The position numbers were made by a program, and so were the translations under genes. Positions 36,568-45,880 of a stretch of DNA of 64,000 nucleotides are shown here, piece after piece (within the stretch, counting starts at the first letter, position 1; the number at the start of each line of letters is the position of its first letter). The notes beneath the pieces were generated by a model. The model saw nothing but the letters and a program-made list of their open reading frames with translations, ran no database searches and was not told the origin of the DNA. This DNA comes from Polycladidibacter stylochi (GTDB taxonomy: Bacteria > Pseudomonadota > Alphaproteobacteria > Rhizobiales > Stappiaceae), in the NCBI RefSeq assembly GCF_001562055.1, contig NZ_LLWE01000025.1:372001-436000 (forward strand), in the 5' to 3' direction.

Positions 36568-36596
36568 TTACATTGTTGTTGCAGGCAACAATGTAA
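36568..36596. promoter_or_regulatory. Perfect inverted repeat upstream of dps
   Basis: TTACATTGTTG (36568-36578) and CAACAATGTAA (36586-36596) are exact reverse complements with a 7-bp spacer, ending 15 bp from the dps start. It would be an operator for an iron or peroxide regulator, or a stem in the dps leader. It does not match the OxyR, Fur or Irr consensus I know well enough to name one. Confidence 0.6.
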
Positions 36597-36699
36597 ACAG
36601 AAGGAATGAGGCAAGCTTTGCAAAGCCCGTTAAAATAAGCTTGAATGACGTAAGGATAAATCAGGAACTTTCATCTTCATCTCACCCAAGCTTTAACGA

Positions 36700-39474
36700 C
36701 TATTTTTTAGGATGACCGCGCGTACCGGGGCGTCCAGCGGTGCTACGCCCACGTTGCTTCCCTGTTGTCGCATCGCTCAATGGTATCGCCACATGAGCAC
36801 CCATTTCATCTAAACTAGGTTTATGAGCCCGGCTTTTCTGAGGGATATTTCCCTTTGCGCCATATTTTTTCTGTCCCTCAAAACCACCGGATTTTTGCTC
36901 CACATCCCGTTGGCGCGCCATCGGATCATCACTAAGTACCATTTCGGTTTCTTGCAAACGTTTCACTTCATCACGTAAGCGCGCAGCTGTTTCAAATTCA
37001 AGATTTGCCGCTGCTTCAAGCATTTGCTTTTCAAGGTCCTCTATATGTGCCTTTAGGTTATGGCCAATAGTAGCTCCCTCCTCTGCAAAGCCAGAATCAA
37101 CACTCACATGATCTTGCTCGTAGACACTTTCAAGAATATCCCCAATGTTCTTGCGGACACTTTCAGGGGTAATACCATTATCAAGATTGTAAGCTTCTTG
37201 CTTCTCACGTCGGCGATTGGTCTCACCTATTGCCCGCTCCATGGAGCCGGTCATTCGATCCGCATATAGAATGACCCGCCCATCAACATTACGAGCTGCA
37301 CGACCAATTGTCTGAATAAGTGATGTTTCCGAGCGCAAAAAGCCCTCCTTATCAGCATCAAGTATAGCAACTAAAGAGCACTCGGGAATATCGAGCCCCT
37401 CACGCAACAAGTTAATACCGATAAGGACATCAAACACGCCAAGCCGTAAGTCTCTAATAATTTCAATACGTTCTAACGTATCTATATCCGAGTGCATATA
37501 ACGGACGCGAACACCGTTATCGTGTAGATACTCGGTTAAATCCTCTGCCATCCGTTTGGTCAGTGTTGTGACAAGGCTACGGTTTCCACGCAGCGCTTGC
37601 TGCTGCACTTCACCCAAAAGATCATCAACTTGCGTTTTAGCGGGACGAATTTCAATATCAGGATCAGTTAATCCTGTAGGGCGAATAACCTGCTCGGCAA
37701 AAGTACCGCCAGACTCATCCATTTCCCAAGACCCCGGTGTGGCAGAAACCGCAATAGTTTGCGGCCGCATCGCATCCCACTCTTCAAATCGTAATGGCCG
37801 ATTGTCCATACAAGATGGCAAGCGGAACCCATATTCAGCCAGCGTTGCTTTACGACGAAAGTCACCACGATACATCGCACCAATCTGCGGAACCGTAACA
37901 TGACTTTCATCGATAAAAACAAGTGCATTATCAGGTAAATACTCAAAGAGCGTTGGGGGTGGTTCCCCCGGAGCACGCCCGGTCAGGTAACGGGAATAGT
38001 TTTCAATACCAGCGCATGCGCCGGTTGCCTCAATCATCTCAATATCAAAAGTACAGCGCTGATCCAATCTCTGAGCTTCAAGTAAGCGCCCATGGTCATT
38101 CAACTCTTGCAGTCGCGCCTTAAGCTCGGCTTTAATTTTCTTAACAGCCTGATTTAGCGTGGGCTTAGGAGTCACATAGTGCGAGTTGGCATAGATTTTA
38201 ACTTCTTGAAGCTCCCCCGATTTTTGACCGGTCAATGGGTCAAATTCAGTTATGGCCTCGATCTCGTCACCCCATAACGAAATACGCCAGGCGCGGTCTT
38301 CATAGTGCGCTGGAAAAACTTCTATCGTATCGCCACGAACCCGAAATGTGCCACGCTGGAAAGCCGCATCATTTCGCTTGTATTGTAGAGCAACCAAGTC
38401 AGCTAGTAACTGGCGTTGCTCTATCCGCTCGCCCACCTTCATTGAAAAGGTCATTTCAGTATAGGTTTCTACCGAACCAATACCGTAAATACACGAAACC
38501 GAAGCCACAATAATTACATCATCACGCTCCAATAGTGCACGTGTTGCCGCGTGGCGCATCCGGTCAATTTGCTCGTTTACCGAGCTCTCTTTTTCAATGA
38601 ATGTATCCGAGCGTGGCACATAGGCTTCAGGCTGATAGTAATCATAGTAGGAAACAAAATACTCAACAGCATTGTCGGGGAAAAAAGCTTTAAACTCCCC
38701 ATACAGTTGGGCTGCAAGTGTCTTATTGGGTGCTAAAATCAAGGCTGGTCGCTGTGTTTGCGCTATAACCTGCGCCATACTGAATGTCTTACCAGATCCA
38801 GTAACCCCTAATAGAACCTGGGTTTTATCATCAGTTTGAACACCCGAAACCAATTCAGCAATCGCAGTTGGTTGGTCACCTTTCGGCTCAAACGGGGAAT
38901 CCAGTCGAAAAGAGACCCCACCCTCGGACTTTTCGGGGCGCTCTGGCCGGTGAGGTACCCATGATTCTTCGCTATCAGCCAATCCTCGTTCAATACGATC
39001 AGCCAAGGCTTGTACCGTGGCAGTTGCTCCGGTAACAGCTGGTTCTTTGGCTTTTTTCTTTTTCCGCTTATTGTCTTTTCTATGTTTTTCTAGAAGCACC
39101 TCGGCCTCTTCAAGAGACATATCAACACCAGCAACAGCGCTTAAACCGCCCTCAACACGTTCGCGTGGCGTTTGCCCGGCACCAAGAGAAGTGCCACGTA
39201 CAGTTCGGTTGGCTTGAGCATCTTGCTTTTTATTAGCTGCACTCTTTTTAGAGGTTGAACGAGCTGATACAGACTTTTTCTTGTTTTGTGATGCCTGTTC
39301 TTTTTCTAGTTTGCTTATAGTCTCGTTTAGCTGTTCGTCGCCAATCGCTTCGGCCCAACGTTCAATTCCACCATCAGGCAATTCAGCAATAAATGCCGCT
39401 TGAGGCGCTTCTGCAAAGCCCTCCTCATTAATTTCATCATTGACTTGATTTCGAGATGACGTTGGCTTTTTCAT
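36700..39474 (-). CDS. uvrB: Excinuclease ABC subunit UvrB
   Basis: A 924-residue helicase-like damage-verification subunit of nucleotide excision repair. A charged N-terminal extension of about 190 residues (lysine-rich near 45-75 and 130-145) precedes the core and is usual in this order. The Walker A motif is [10 protein letters not shown], the damage-probing beta-hairpin [12 protein letters not shown], and helicase motif [11 protein letters not shown]. The C-terminal UVR domain that binds UvrC is at about 800-840, and a basic tail follows. GGAG lies 7 bases before the ATG. An SOS box lies 61 bp upstream. Confidence 0.96.
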   Translation of the reverse strand: MKKPTSSRNQVNDEINEEGFAEAPQAAFIAELPDGGIERWAEAIGDEQLNETISKLEKEQASQNKKKSVSARSTSKKSAANKKQDAQANRTVRGTSLGAGQTPRERVEGGLSAVAGVDMSLEEAEVLLEKHRKDNKRKKKKAKEPAVTGATATVQALADRIERGLADSEESWVPHRPERPEKSEGGVSFRLDSPFEPKGDQPTAIAELVSGVQTDDKTQVLLGVTGSGKTFSMAQVIAQTQRPALILAPNKTLAAQLYGEFKAFFPDNAVEYFVSYYDYYQPEAYVPRSDTFIEKESSVNEQIDRMRHAATRALLERDDVIIVASVSCIYGIGSVETYTEMTFSMKVGERIEQRQLLADLVALQYKRNDAAFQRGTFRVRGDTIEVFPAHYEDRAWRISLWGDEIEAITEFDPLTGQKSGELQEVKIYANSHYVTPKPTLNQAVKKIKAELKARLQELNDHGRLLEAQRLDQRCTFDIEMIEATGACAGIENYSRYLTGRAPGEPPPTLFEYLPDNALVFIDESHVTVPQIGAMYRGDFRRKATLAEYGFRLPSCMDNRPLRFEEWDAMRPQTIAVSATPGSWEMDESGGTFAEQVIRPTGLTDPDIEIRPAKTQVDDLLGEVQQQALRGNRSLVTTLTKRMAEDLTEYLHDNGVRVRYMHSDIDTLERIEIIRDLRLGVFDVLIGINLLREGLDIPECSLVAILDADKEGFLRSETSLIQTIGRAARNVDGRVILYADRMTGSMERAIGETNRRREKQEAYNLDNGITPESVRKNIGDILESVYEQDHVSVDSGFAEEGATIGHNLKAHIEDLEKQMLEAAANLEFETAARLRDEVKRLQETEMVLSDDPMARQRDVEQKSGGFEGQKKYGAKGNIPQKSRAHKPSLDEMGAHVAIPLSDATTGKQRGRSTAGRPGTRGHPKK

Positions 39475-39534
39475 GGCGCACTCCGCTAATCAATGGCCAC
39501 ACTATCTTCTAAAGGCTCACCAAAATCAAGCATT

Positions 39535-39549
39535 GTTCATCTTTTGTTC
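39535..39549. promoter_or_regulatory. LexA (SOS) box upstream of uvrB
   Basis: GTTC-ATCTTTT-GTTC is a perfect match to the alphaproteobacterial LexA consensus GTTC-N7-GTTC. It lies 61 bp before the uvrB start, so uvrB is probably induced by DNA damage. A TGTTCAATGAACA palindrome overlaps its right end. Confidence 0.85.
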
Positions 39550-39694
39550 AATGAACATAATACGCCGACTTCGATGAAGTCAGTTAGTATTTAATTTAGT
39601 ATAACCAGATAAAAACAAACAATTATTAGATAAAAAACAAATTCAAAACCACTTTTGTTTTAGCATCATAAAAAAATCAGAAAAGACCATCCAA

Positions 39695-40180
39695 GTGCCA
39701 AATAAAATTATAGAAATAATATTTATCTTAACTTTACCACTATTTCTTTTAGTGGCTAGAGGCGGTTATGTCCATGCTGCTGGTAGCCCCCCCATATCCA
39801 GCCGTTTCACGGCACAAGTAAAGCATGCCCAAGGCATTCATCTTGATGGGAGACCAGCACCAGAGTTCAAAACAGCCTGTCTTAAGCGCTACAGCCAATT
39901 CATCGGACCAAAAGCAATTGCTACATATAACTCAAAACCAAATCCTATAGTGATAATGAGTTATTTAAACACAACCATAAAGCTCGAGAAAATGAAGATT
40001 ACACAATTAAGTGCTTTCTTCACCACGAGGCTACCTGAAAATCTACATAGCCAAGGCCTAAGGCACATCATCTTTGTTTTACCGCAGGGAACAAGCCAGC
40101 CCCTTTTGCATTTGCAATTACAGTTAAACGCTACAAGTCAATGTTATCTTGGCTCAAAGCCGCTTGGAATAATCAAATAA
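39695..40180 (+). CDS. Hypothetical exported protein
   Basis: A 161-residue protein starting with GTG. A long hydrophobic signal sequence (about 6-21) ends near VHAAGS. The mature part is basic, with two cysteines about 90 residues apart that could form a disulfide, and no recognisable domain. No clear ribosome binding site is seen, so the start is uncertain. The codon use is more AT-rich than in the neighbours. It converges on the FadL-like gene, with a shared hairpin between them. Confidence 0.55.
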   Translation: MPNKIIEIIFILTLPLFLLVARGGYVHAAGSPPISSRFTAQVKHAQGIHLDGRPAPEFKTACLKRYSQFIGPKAIATYNSKPNPIVIMSYLNTTIKLEKMKITQLSAFFTTRLPENLHSQGLRHIIFVLPQGTSQPLLHLQLQLNATSQCYLGSKPLGIIK

Positions 40181-40183
40181 AAA

Positions 40184-40205
40184 GGCGCACCAACAAGGAT
40201 GCGCC
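40184..40205 (-). terminator. Terminator of the FadL-like gene
   Basis: GGCGCA (40184-40189) and TGCGCC (40200-40205) pair around a 10-nt loop. On the minus strand five T follow. Confidence 0.75.
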
Positions 40206-40229
40206 AGATCAGTGAAAACCTAATACAAT

Positions 40230-41504
40230 TTAGAATGCCAGCCGTATTTTCGAACTTACTGCGAAGTTCCATGAAGAATCATAGTCATATGTTGCGGCAA
40301 GCCCTGTAGGTACATTGCTGTCCAAAATGCGGATTTCTTCATCCTCACTTGCGCTCTTATAAATCGCAGCTGTACCAAGTGAGAACTTCACATTGTCATT
40401 TACGTCGTAGGAAAACCCGACACCCAAATTGTAAGTGTCAGAGTAGCTTCCTCCAATACCTTTATCCCATGTTAAGCTTGTGCCCACACCCAGCTTATCG
40501 GTCAACTGGTGCTTAACAAAGCCGCGTACTGTCCACCCGTCACTATATCCGAGCACACGTGTGCGGAATGACTTATCTGCAAAGTCAACACGAAGTTCAT
40601 CTAGTGTACTCCAGTCCATCCACTTGGCACCTAAGCCAACTAGCCACCCTGGCGCAACGCCGGATTGCAATGCTACCTCAACTGATTGCGGCAATGTAAC
40701 AGAGGCCGTACCAGGGCGAGCTGGTATCATGCCTAACCCCTCAATGGTTCTGTTACCTTCTAAATCAACAGTCGTTTTTGAATCATAACTAACAACAGCC
40801 CGCAATGCATATTCCGGCAATTCATAGGCCGCCCCGACGCGCCAGCCAACACCTACCGAGTTGGAATTAAAGTCCAATATGGCCTTATAATCCTTCCGCG
40901 GGTCCAAAACCGATGTAGGTAAAGAAACGCCCTGCTTTGCCAAACTAGCTGTAATAATTGAGCCATGCGCATATGTCGTGGAATAATAGGAAAGATCCAT
41001 AGCGCGTGCACCGCCAAAGATACGAATATTATCGTTTTCACTCAGTTGAAACTTATAGGCACACATACCATCAATGGCTAAGCTCGTAGCATCAGTTGAG
41101 TCAATTTGGTAACGCCCTATCCAATTTTCGGAGAATTGCTCGCTTATCTCCCAAGGGTTATGGACTTTAGCCATACAATCCAAATTATCAACCACACGGA
41201 ACTTAGCGGCAAAACCATAACGCCACACATTAGGGGTTAGAGGAGATGTTGTTGAGCCATCACTAACATCAATGGCAGCAACTGTTGTAGGGGGGGTAAA
41301 ACCTAACCGCTTTGCTTTGGTGTTTTTCACTTCAACATTTCGATTAACAACCGTTGCGCCCAGCTCAAAGACGTATTTCTCTTTTGCAAATAAAATATCA
41401 AATGAGCCTAATCCTTGAGTGTCGTAGCCACCAGCCATAGCCGAAGTCGAACCGGCAACAAACAAAGTGGCAACCACACTTTTCTTAAATACCCCAGAAA
41501 TCAT
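40230..41504 (-). CDS. FadL/OmpP1-type outer-membrane channel
   Basis: A 424-residue protein with a signal peptide (cleavage near AMAGGYD) and a long barrel of alternating strands ending in IRLAF, the terminal phenylalanine typical of outer-membrane insertion. The segment ending GVAPGWLVGLGAKWMDWSTL and the strands after it resemble FadL/TodX channels, which carry long-chain fatty acids or hydrophobic compounds by lateral diffusion. The N-terminal hatch is less clear. The ATG at 41504 is chosen over a TTG four codons earlier; the GGGGGGA run in front of it is unusually close. Confidence 0.82.
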   Translation of the reverse strand: MISGVFKKSVVATLFVAGSTSAMAGGYDTQGLGSFDILFAKEKYVFELGATVVNRNVEVKNTKAKRLGFTPPTTVAAIDVSDGSTTSPLTPNVWRYGFAAKFRVVDNLDCMAKVHNPWEISEQFSENWIGRYQIDSTDATSLAIDGMCAYKFQLSENDNIRIFGGARAMDLSYYSTTYAHGSIITASLAKQGVSLPTSVLDPRKDYKAILDFNSNSVGVGWRVGAAYELPEYALRAVVSYDSKTTVDLEGNRTIEGLGMIPARPGTASVTLPQSVEVALQSGVAPGWLVGLGAKWMDWSTLDELRVDFADKSFRTRVLGYSDGWTVRGFVKHQLTDKLGVGTSLTWDKGIGGSYSDTYNLGVGFSYDVNDNVKFSLGTAAIYKSASEDEEIRILDSNVPTGLAATYDYDSSWNFAVSSKIRLAF

Positions 41505-41914
41505 ATATCCCCCCAACCAACAAAAGGTCGTTACAAAAAGTTAGAATTTTTCAGCTGTGGCTATCACCATCAACTATTAGTTACTTGAAGATATGTAAAA
41601 TTTGTCATTGATTGAAATCATAGGTATAAAAATATAAGGGTCAATACATACAATTGATGCAATTTTCTGGGATAACAGGGTTGTAAATATCGTATTGAGC
41701 AATATTAATAATCAAAATGCCGACAAAAGGTTCATTTGCACTAATATTTCAGTATCTACATTCTGATATAGGTGAATTTTTCTTAATTTAATCCTGGCAT
41801 TAATTTCAAGTTTGCCAAGTAAATATAAATATATAAAAAGAACAGTGTCATATTTACAACAAATTTATGACATTGTGCCAACTGGAATCTTTAATACGAT
41901 ATCGCGTAGGACTA
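41505..41914. other. Upstream region of the FadL-like gene
   Basis: AT-rich non-coding DNA. A near-palindrome TTGAT-TGAA-ATCAT (41608-41621) matches an FNR-type box at nine of ten positions, about 105 bp upstream of the FadL-like start. An open frame that begins near 41812 on the plus strand runs antisense into the acyltransferase gene and is rejected. Confidence 0.4.
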
Positions 41915-42868
41915 TTAGAAACCACGGCAACTTTCATAGGCTTGCTGCAATGTTGACCGCAAGCGATCACTATTATCGTTACTTAAAACCATATTCCATG
42001 CGTCATGCTTTTGCAGCTCACGCAAACTACAGCTGCATACTTGCTGGCATAGCGTTTTTTCTTGTCCAACGACACAATTGTTTACGCAGCTATTTACAAA
42101 TGCTTGCTCTTGTAGTCGCTGAACTGGAAATACGATTAAACTCAAGTTAATCGCGACAATGAGTACCGGCTGATGCACGAGATAGATTAAAAGGGACTGT
42201 CGCCCCGCCCAGGAAAGTGGACCACTTTTAGGCTTTACAGTATTTGTAGCAAACAACATGCGGCGCGCATTTAAAACCTTGGCACAAACAATACCCGCAA
42301 GCATTACGGCGAACCAAGGAAAAACAGGAACAAAGTCAACCGACCTGGGTGCATGTGAAGTAAGCCCAGTCCAAAACAACCAACGGCCTCCGTATTCCAG
42401 TGGCGGCAAGTACCACCAGAGAAGCAATACGAGGGAAATACCAATAAGGCTGATAAGTGCCGGGGCCGACAAAAACAACAGCGCGATGAACGAGAAAAAG
42501 AAAATAGCATGCAAGATGCCGAACCTTACAAACCCATCGCCCATTAAGTAAAAACTTGCAAGACTGACGAGCAGAGCTGCGATAAGCAACTTCACTTCAC
42601 GGCGTAAAAAACGCCGCCAACTCCAACTGTTAAGCGCAAAAATTTGCAGGCTAACACCAGAAAGAAATATAAAGCTGCCAGCAACGAAACGGGCAAACCA
42701 CTGCCATTGCGGCACGGCCATAATATCAACCGAAATAATATGGTAATACGACAAATCCCAGGTGAAATGGTAAACCACCATTAATAACAGTGCGATACCC
42801 CTAGCACGATCAAGCCAAACAAGCCGTGCTCCCTTCGATTTATCTAGTATCTCAATATTATGTTTCAA
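41915..42868 (-). CDS. DUF1624 family membrane acyltransferase (heparan-alpha-glucosaminide N-acetyltransferase-like)
   Basis: A polytopic membrane protein. The N-terminal LDRARGIALLLMVVYHFTWD and the membrane histidine in it match DUF1624 proteins related to heparan-alpha-glucosaminide N-acetyltransferase. Seven or more helices follow, ending with SLLIYLVHQPVLI. The last 60 residues are soluble and cysteine-rich, with spacing C-x3-C-x8-C-x3-C-x-C and one more Cys near the end. The start is uncertain: no ATG precedes the conserved part, so I take TTG at 42868 (317 residues); the frame stays open to a GTG at 43027. Confidence 0.75.
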   Translation of the reverse strand: MKHNIEILDKSKGARLVWLDRARGIALLLMVVYHFTWDLSYYHIISVDIMAVPQWQWFARFVAGSFIFLSGVSLQIFALNSWSWRRFLRREVKLLIAALLVSLASFYLMGDGFVRFGILHAIFFFSFIALLFLSAPALISLIGISLVLLLWWYLPPLEYGGRWLFWTGLTSHAPRSVDFVPVFPWFAVMLAGIVCAKVLNARRMLFATNTVKPKSGPLSWAGRQSLLIYLVHQPVLIVAINLSLIVFPVQRLQEQAFVNSCVNNCVVGQEKTLCQQVCSCSLRELQKHDAWNMVLSNDNSDRLRSTLQQAYESCRGF

Positions 42869-43007
42869 TCCAGTATCCCACAAGTTGGCAAGAGCATACT
42901 TACGCAATCCAATACCATAACGCAATTTACTTCGAATAATCGGAACCAATAGCTTGTCGCATATTGAATGCCCTAGAAAAAACAAGTTTTGATAATTATC
43001 AGGAAAA

Positions 43008-43550
43008 ATGTTTAAGCAAGATAACACGCAGCCTTACAAACCTGCTCCGCTAACATTTAAGGTTAAGCGCAATGCCCTTATTGTAAGCGCCCTGACAGTC
43101 ATTACTCTTATTAGTGTAGCGTGCACGCCGCAAACGATCGCACCTGCTGAGTACAATCACCTGATACAGGCCATACCGGTAAATGCCACTCAAAGCAGCC
43201 CGGCAAAAAAAGCCCCCCCCAAAAAAGAAAAGGATTACATTTGCGCCAAGGCATCTTGGTATGAATTAACGTCACGAACCGCAAGCGGAGAAATGGCAAA
43301 CCCAGAGAGTTTATCTGCGGCTCACCGAACACTCCCGTTCGGCACTTTAGTTGAATTAGTCAATCCCAAAACACACCGTAAAGTCATTGTACGTATTAAT
43401 GATCGTGGTCCCTATGCCAAGCAACGAACAATTGATGTAACCCGCCGTGCTGCCCGCGAATTGGGCTTTTTACAGCAAGGCCAAGCAATACTGCATATGC
43501 ATGTTGTTAATGGTAATACGGCAAGCCTACGTGGCAATAGGTGCCAGTAG
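43008..43550 (+). CDS. rlpA: RlpA-like lipoprotein, double-psi beta-barrel
   Basis: A 180-residue lipoprotein. A basic n-region and hydrophobic segment (about 26-38) end in the lipobox ISVAC, giving a lipidated Cys39. The C-terminal RlpA double-psi barrel includes ASWYELTSRTASGEMANPES, LPFGTLVELVNPKTHRKVIV and RINDRGPYAKQRTIDVTRRA, with the catalytic-type His and Asp. RlpA proteins bind or cut denuded septal peptidoglycan. There is no SPOR domain. DUF1402, also murein-related, follows 84 bp downstream. Confidence 0.9.
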   Translation: MFKQDNTQPYKPAPLTFKVKRNALIVSALTVITLISVACTPQTIAPAEYNHLIQAIPVNATQSSPAKKAPPKKEKDYICAKASWYELTSRTASGEMANPESLSAAHRTLPFGTLVELVNPKTHRKVIVRINDRGPYAKQRTIDVTRRAARELGFLQQGQAILHMHVVNGNTASLRGNRCQ

Positions 43551-43634
43551 CCCCCTGAAATCGCGGTGTTGCCCTGAAGCGAGATTAGCGCCAATTCTTG
43601 TGCTAGGAATAGCAAAGAAACAAAGGTAGCAGCA

Positions 43635-44663
43635 ATGCGCAGGGCAGCACGAGAGAGTAAAAAGCGACCGTTTTTCAGCCCGATTGTAAAACAAATTTGT
43701 ATAACAACAATAGCTTATTTCCTATGCTTTTCACTCGTTAGCCCCCCCCTATATGCTGCAGATAAACTGCCCTTACAAGTCGTGCCCGGAGGCAACCGAA
43801 ATGAGAAGCAACCCACCATACCCGGAGCATCACACCAAAGAACGAAAGCGCGCAAAACTTCGTTCGAACGTAAGTATCAACGTATCCTAGCTTTATTGAA
43901 GCGGGATAAATCGCTACACCATATGATTAGCTCTGTTGCCAAAACCTATGATATCCCGCCATCCCATTTGGCAGGTGCTATAATTGGTGAGCACACCTAC
44001 AACTACGACAGTCTTGATACTGCACAAAGCTACTACCTCAAAGCCCTTGAATACGCCGGCATCCCAATCGTATTTCAATATAATGGCGAGGCACTTATTA
44101 GCTTTATAAAACGCCCCCAGTTTTCTGGTTGCCTACCTCAATCCAGCGCGAAGAAGTGGCGCTGTATCGAGCAAACCTGGAAGAACAAATTTCAAGGGAA
44201 AGGCATTGGAAATGAATCATTTCCCAATATATCTTTCTCAAAGGCTTTCTTGCATCCACTTTTTGCCGGACAAAGCTTTGGCATTGGTCAAATCACACCG
44301 CTTACAGCCCTCAAAATGGACGACATCACTGTACAACTCGGTCATCTGCAACCGCTTGATATCAACAATCCTAAAGACCTGTACCGCAAAATAATGGATC
44401 CCAAAACATCGCTACATTACTCTGCTGCCGTGATTAAAGATGCAATTACTGCCTATAAGGAAACAGCTCGAACAGACATTACCAATAACCTTGGCATAAC
44501 CGCAACGCTTTACAACCTAGGCAACCCTTGGGAACGGGCAAGACAGCACTTAAAAAAGCGGATAAAACACCCGGGTCTTCTTCCGCAAGAAAATTACTAT
44601 GGCTGGCTTATCAACGTAAAACAGCGAGAAATCACGGCTCTTTTTGAGCAAACCAGCCATTAA
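43635..44663 (+). CDS. DUF1402 family exported protein
   Basis: A 342-residue protein with a signal sequence (hydrophobic about 21-38, cleavage near LYAAD). It matches DUF1402, an alphaproteobacterial family with a lytic-transglycosylase-like fold. The possible catalytic glutamate is in GAIIGEHTYNYD, and the FGIGQITPLTALKM segment resembles the lysozyme-like core motif GxxQ. Two cysteines, 160 and 168 region, may pair. It follows rlpA on the same strand, suggesting a common role in cell-wall remodelling. Activity is not shown for the family as far as I know. Confidence 0.83.
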   Translation: MRRAARESKKRPFFSPIVKQICITTIAYFLCFSLVSPPLYAADKLPLQVVPGGNRNEKQPTIPGASHQRTKARKTSFERKYQRILALLKRDKSLHHMISSVAKTYDIPPSHLAGAIIGEHTYNYDSLDTAQSYYLKALEYAGIPIVFQYNGEALISFIKRPQFSGCLPQSSAKKWRCIEQTWKNKFQGKGIGNESFPNISFSKAFLHPLFAGQSFGIGQITPLTALKMDDITVQLGHLQPLDINNPKDLYRKIMDPKTSLHYSAAVIKDAITAYKETARTDITNNLGITATLYNLGNPWERARQHLKKRIKHPGLLPQENYYGWLINVKQREITALFEQTSH

Positions 44664-44676
44664 TTCTATAAATAAA

Positions 44677-45357
44677 CTATTTCAAGAAAGGGTTGTGCAA
44701 CCGCTCTTCACCAAAGGTCGATGCCTCACCGTGGCCTGGCAAAAATGCAACATCATCCCCCAAAGGCAACAGCTTTTCCTTTATCGAAGCGATCAAATGC
44801 CCATGGTTACCACCGGGCAAATCCGTTCTACCTATTGAACCTTGGAATAACACGTCACCGCTAATCGCAACTTTCATATCACTTTGATAAAAAACTACAT
44901 GACCAGGCGTATGGCCGGGGCAATGCAAAACATTAAATTCCAAACCAGCGGCAAGAACAACATCACCTTCTGACAGCCAGCGGTCCGTTACAACATTCTC
45001 AGTCCCTGGCAAGCCAAAGCGTTCTGCTTGTTCCACAACACTCTCAAGCAAAAACTTATCGTCCAAATGCGGGCCTTCAATCGGTACAGCAAGTTTTTTA
45101 GCAAGCTCGGTAGCACCACCAACATGATCAGCATGCCCGTGCGTAATTAATATACGCTCTATTTGCACACCCATCTCGTCAAGTGCTTGGCAGATCATAT
45201 CCACATCCCCACCGGGATCGACCACAACTCCTTTTAAGGTTGCAGGTGACCATAAAACACTACAATTTTGCTGAAAAGCCGTCACTGTTAAAACAGTAAT
45301 CTGTAGCTTAGGCAATTCATCGCCCATCTCTTGAGTTCTATCAGCCTCATGCGACAT
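44677..45357 (-). CDS. MBL-fold metallo-hydrolase
   Basis: A 226-residue metallo-beta-lactamase-fold hydrolase. The metal-binding motif is THGHADHVGG (HxHxDH), with further ligands in HCPGHTPGH and the final LPGHGEAS. The layout is that of small glyoxalase II-like thioesterases (YcbL type). The substrate cannot be named. The ATG at 45357 has AGGAG 6 bases upstream; an earlier ATG and the full open frame are less likely. It converges on DUF1402 with only 13 bp between stops. Confidence 0.88.
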   Translation of the reverse strand: MSHEADRTQEMGDELPKLQITVLTVTAFQQNCSVLWSPATLKGVVVDPGGDVDMICQALDEMGVQIERILITHGHADHVGGATELAKKLAVPIEGPHLDDKFLLESVVEQAERFGLPGTENVVTDRWLSEGDVVLAAGLEFNVLHCPGHTPGHVVFYQSDMKVAISGDVLFQGSIGRTDLPGGNHGHLIASIKEKLLPLGDDVAFLPGHGEASTFGEERLHNPFLK

Positions 45358-45880
45358 ACGCATCTCCTGTAATTGATTTGAATGATCGAAAATCTCTTTT
45401 TGCTGGCTATTACTTATCAATATATTTTTCGAAGAACCACTTTCATTTTAGAAATGATGACAGCGACTAACGACCACGGCCTAATTTTCCGCCTATCCCG
45501 ATCCTACTATAAGCATCATTAACAATGAAAATTCACTCTTATCACGAATTACCTGAAACAAATTAATTGTTATACTCTGTAATCATATCTTTAAAACACA
45601 ATACAATTTGAAAGAAAAAGTATAAAAATGATAATACCCATAAATTTACAGGGGTGACAGCTATATTTTCACTATAAATACTTGCTCAAAGACCCAACTG
45701 CCACTTATGATAGACTATCTCTTACGTAGAGCACCGTCCTTGCTAATTATTAGTTGGCAAATCGGGTCCTAAGGAATTCGCCATAATTCTCTTTGGATGG
45801 ACTTGTATGTCCTTATTTTTGATAGTGGCTTTTTGAGTTGCGGGCGAGAAGGAAGTACCCGCAGGAAAGGCGATATTGTA
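45358..45880. other. Intergenic region before the cold-shock-domain gene
   Basis: The region is divergent and probably holds two promoters and a long leader for the cold-shock-domain gene. TGCGGG (45839-45844) and CCCGCA (45858-45863) would form a hairpin in its 5' UTR, 18 bp before the start. Long structured leaders are common in cold-shock mRNAs. No gene is seen. Confidence 0.45.

Noticed and set aside
41812-42150. 112-codon open frame on the plus strand
   Set aside because: More than half is antisense to the DUF1624 acyltransferase and it has no binding site or domain.
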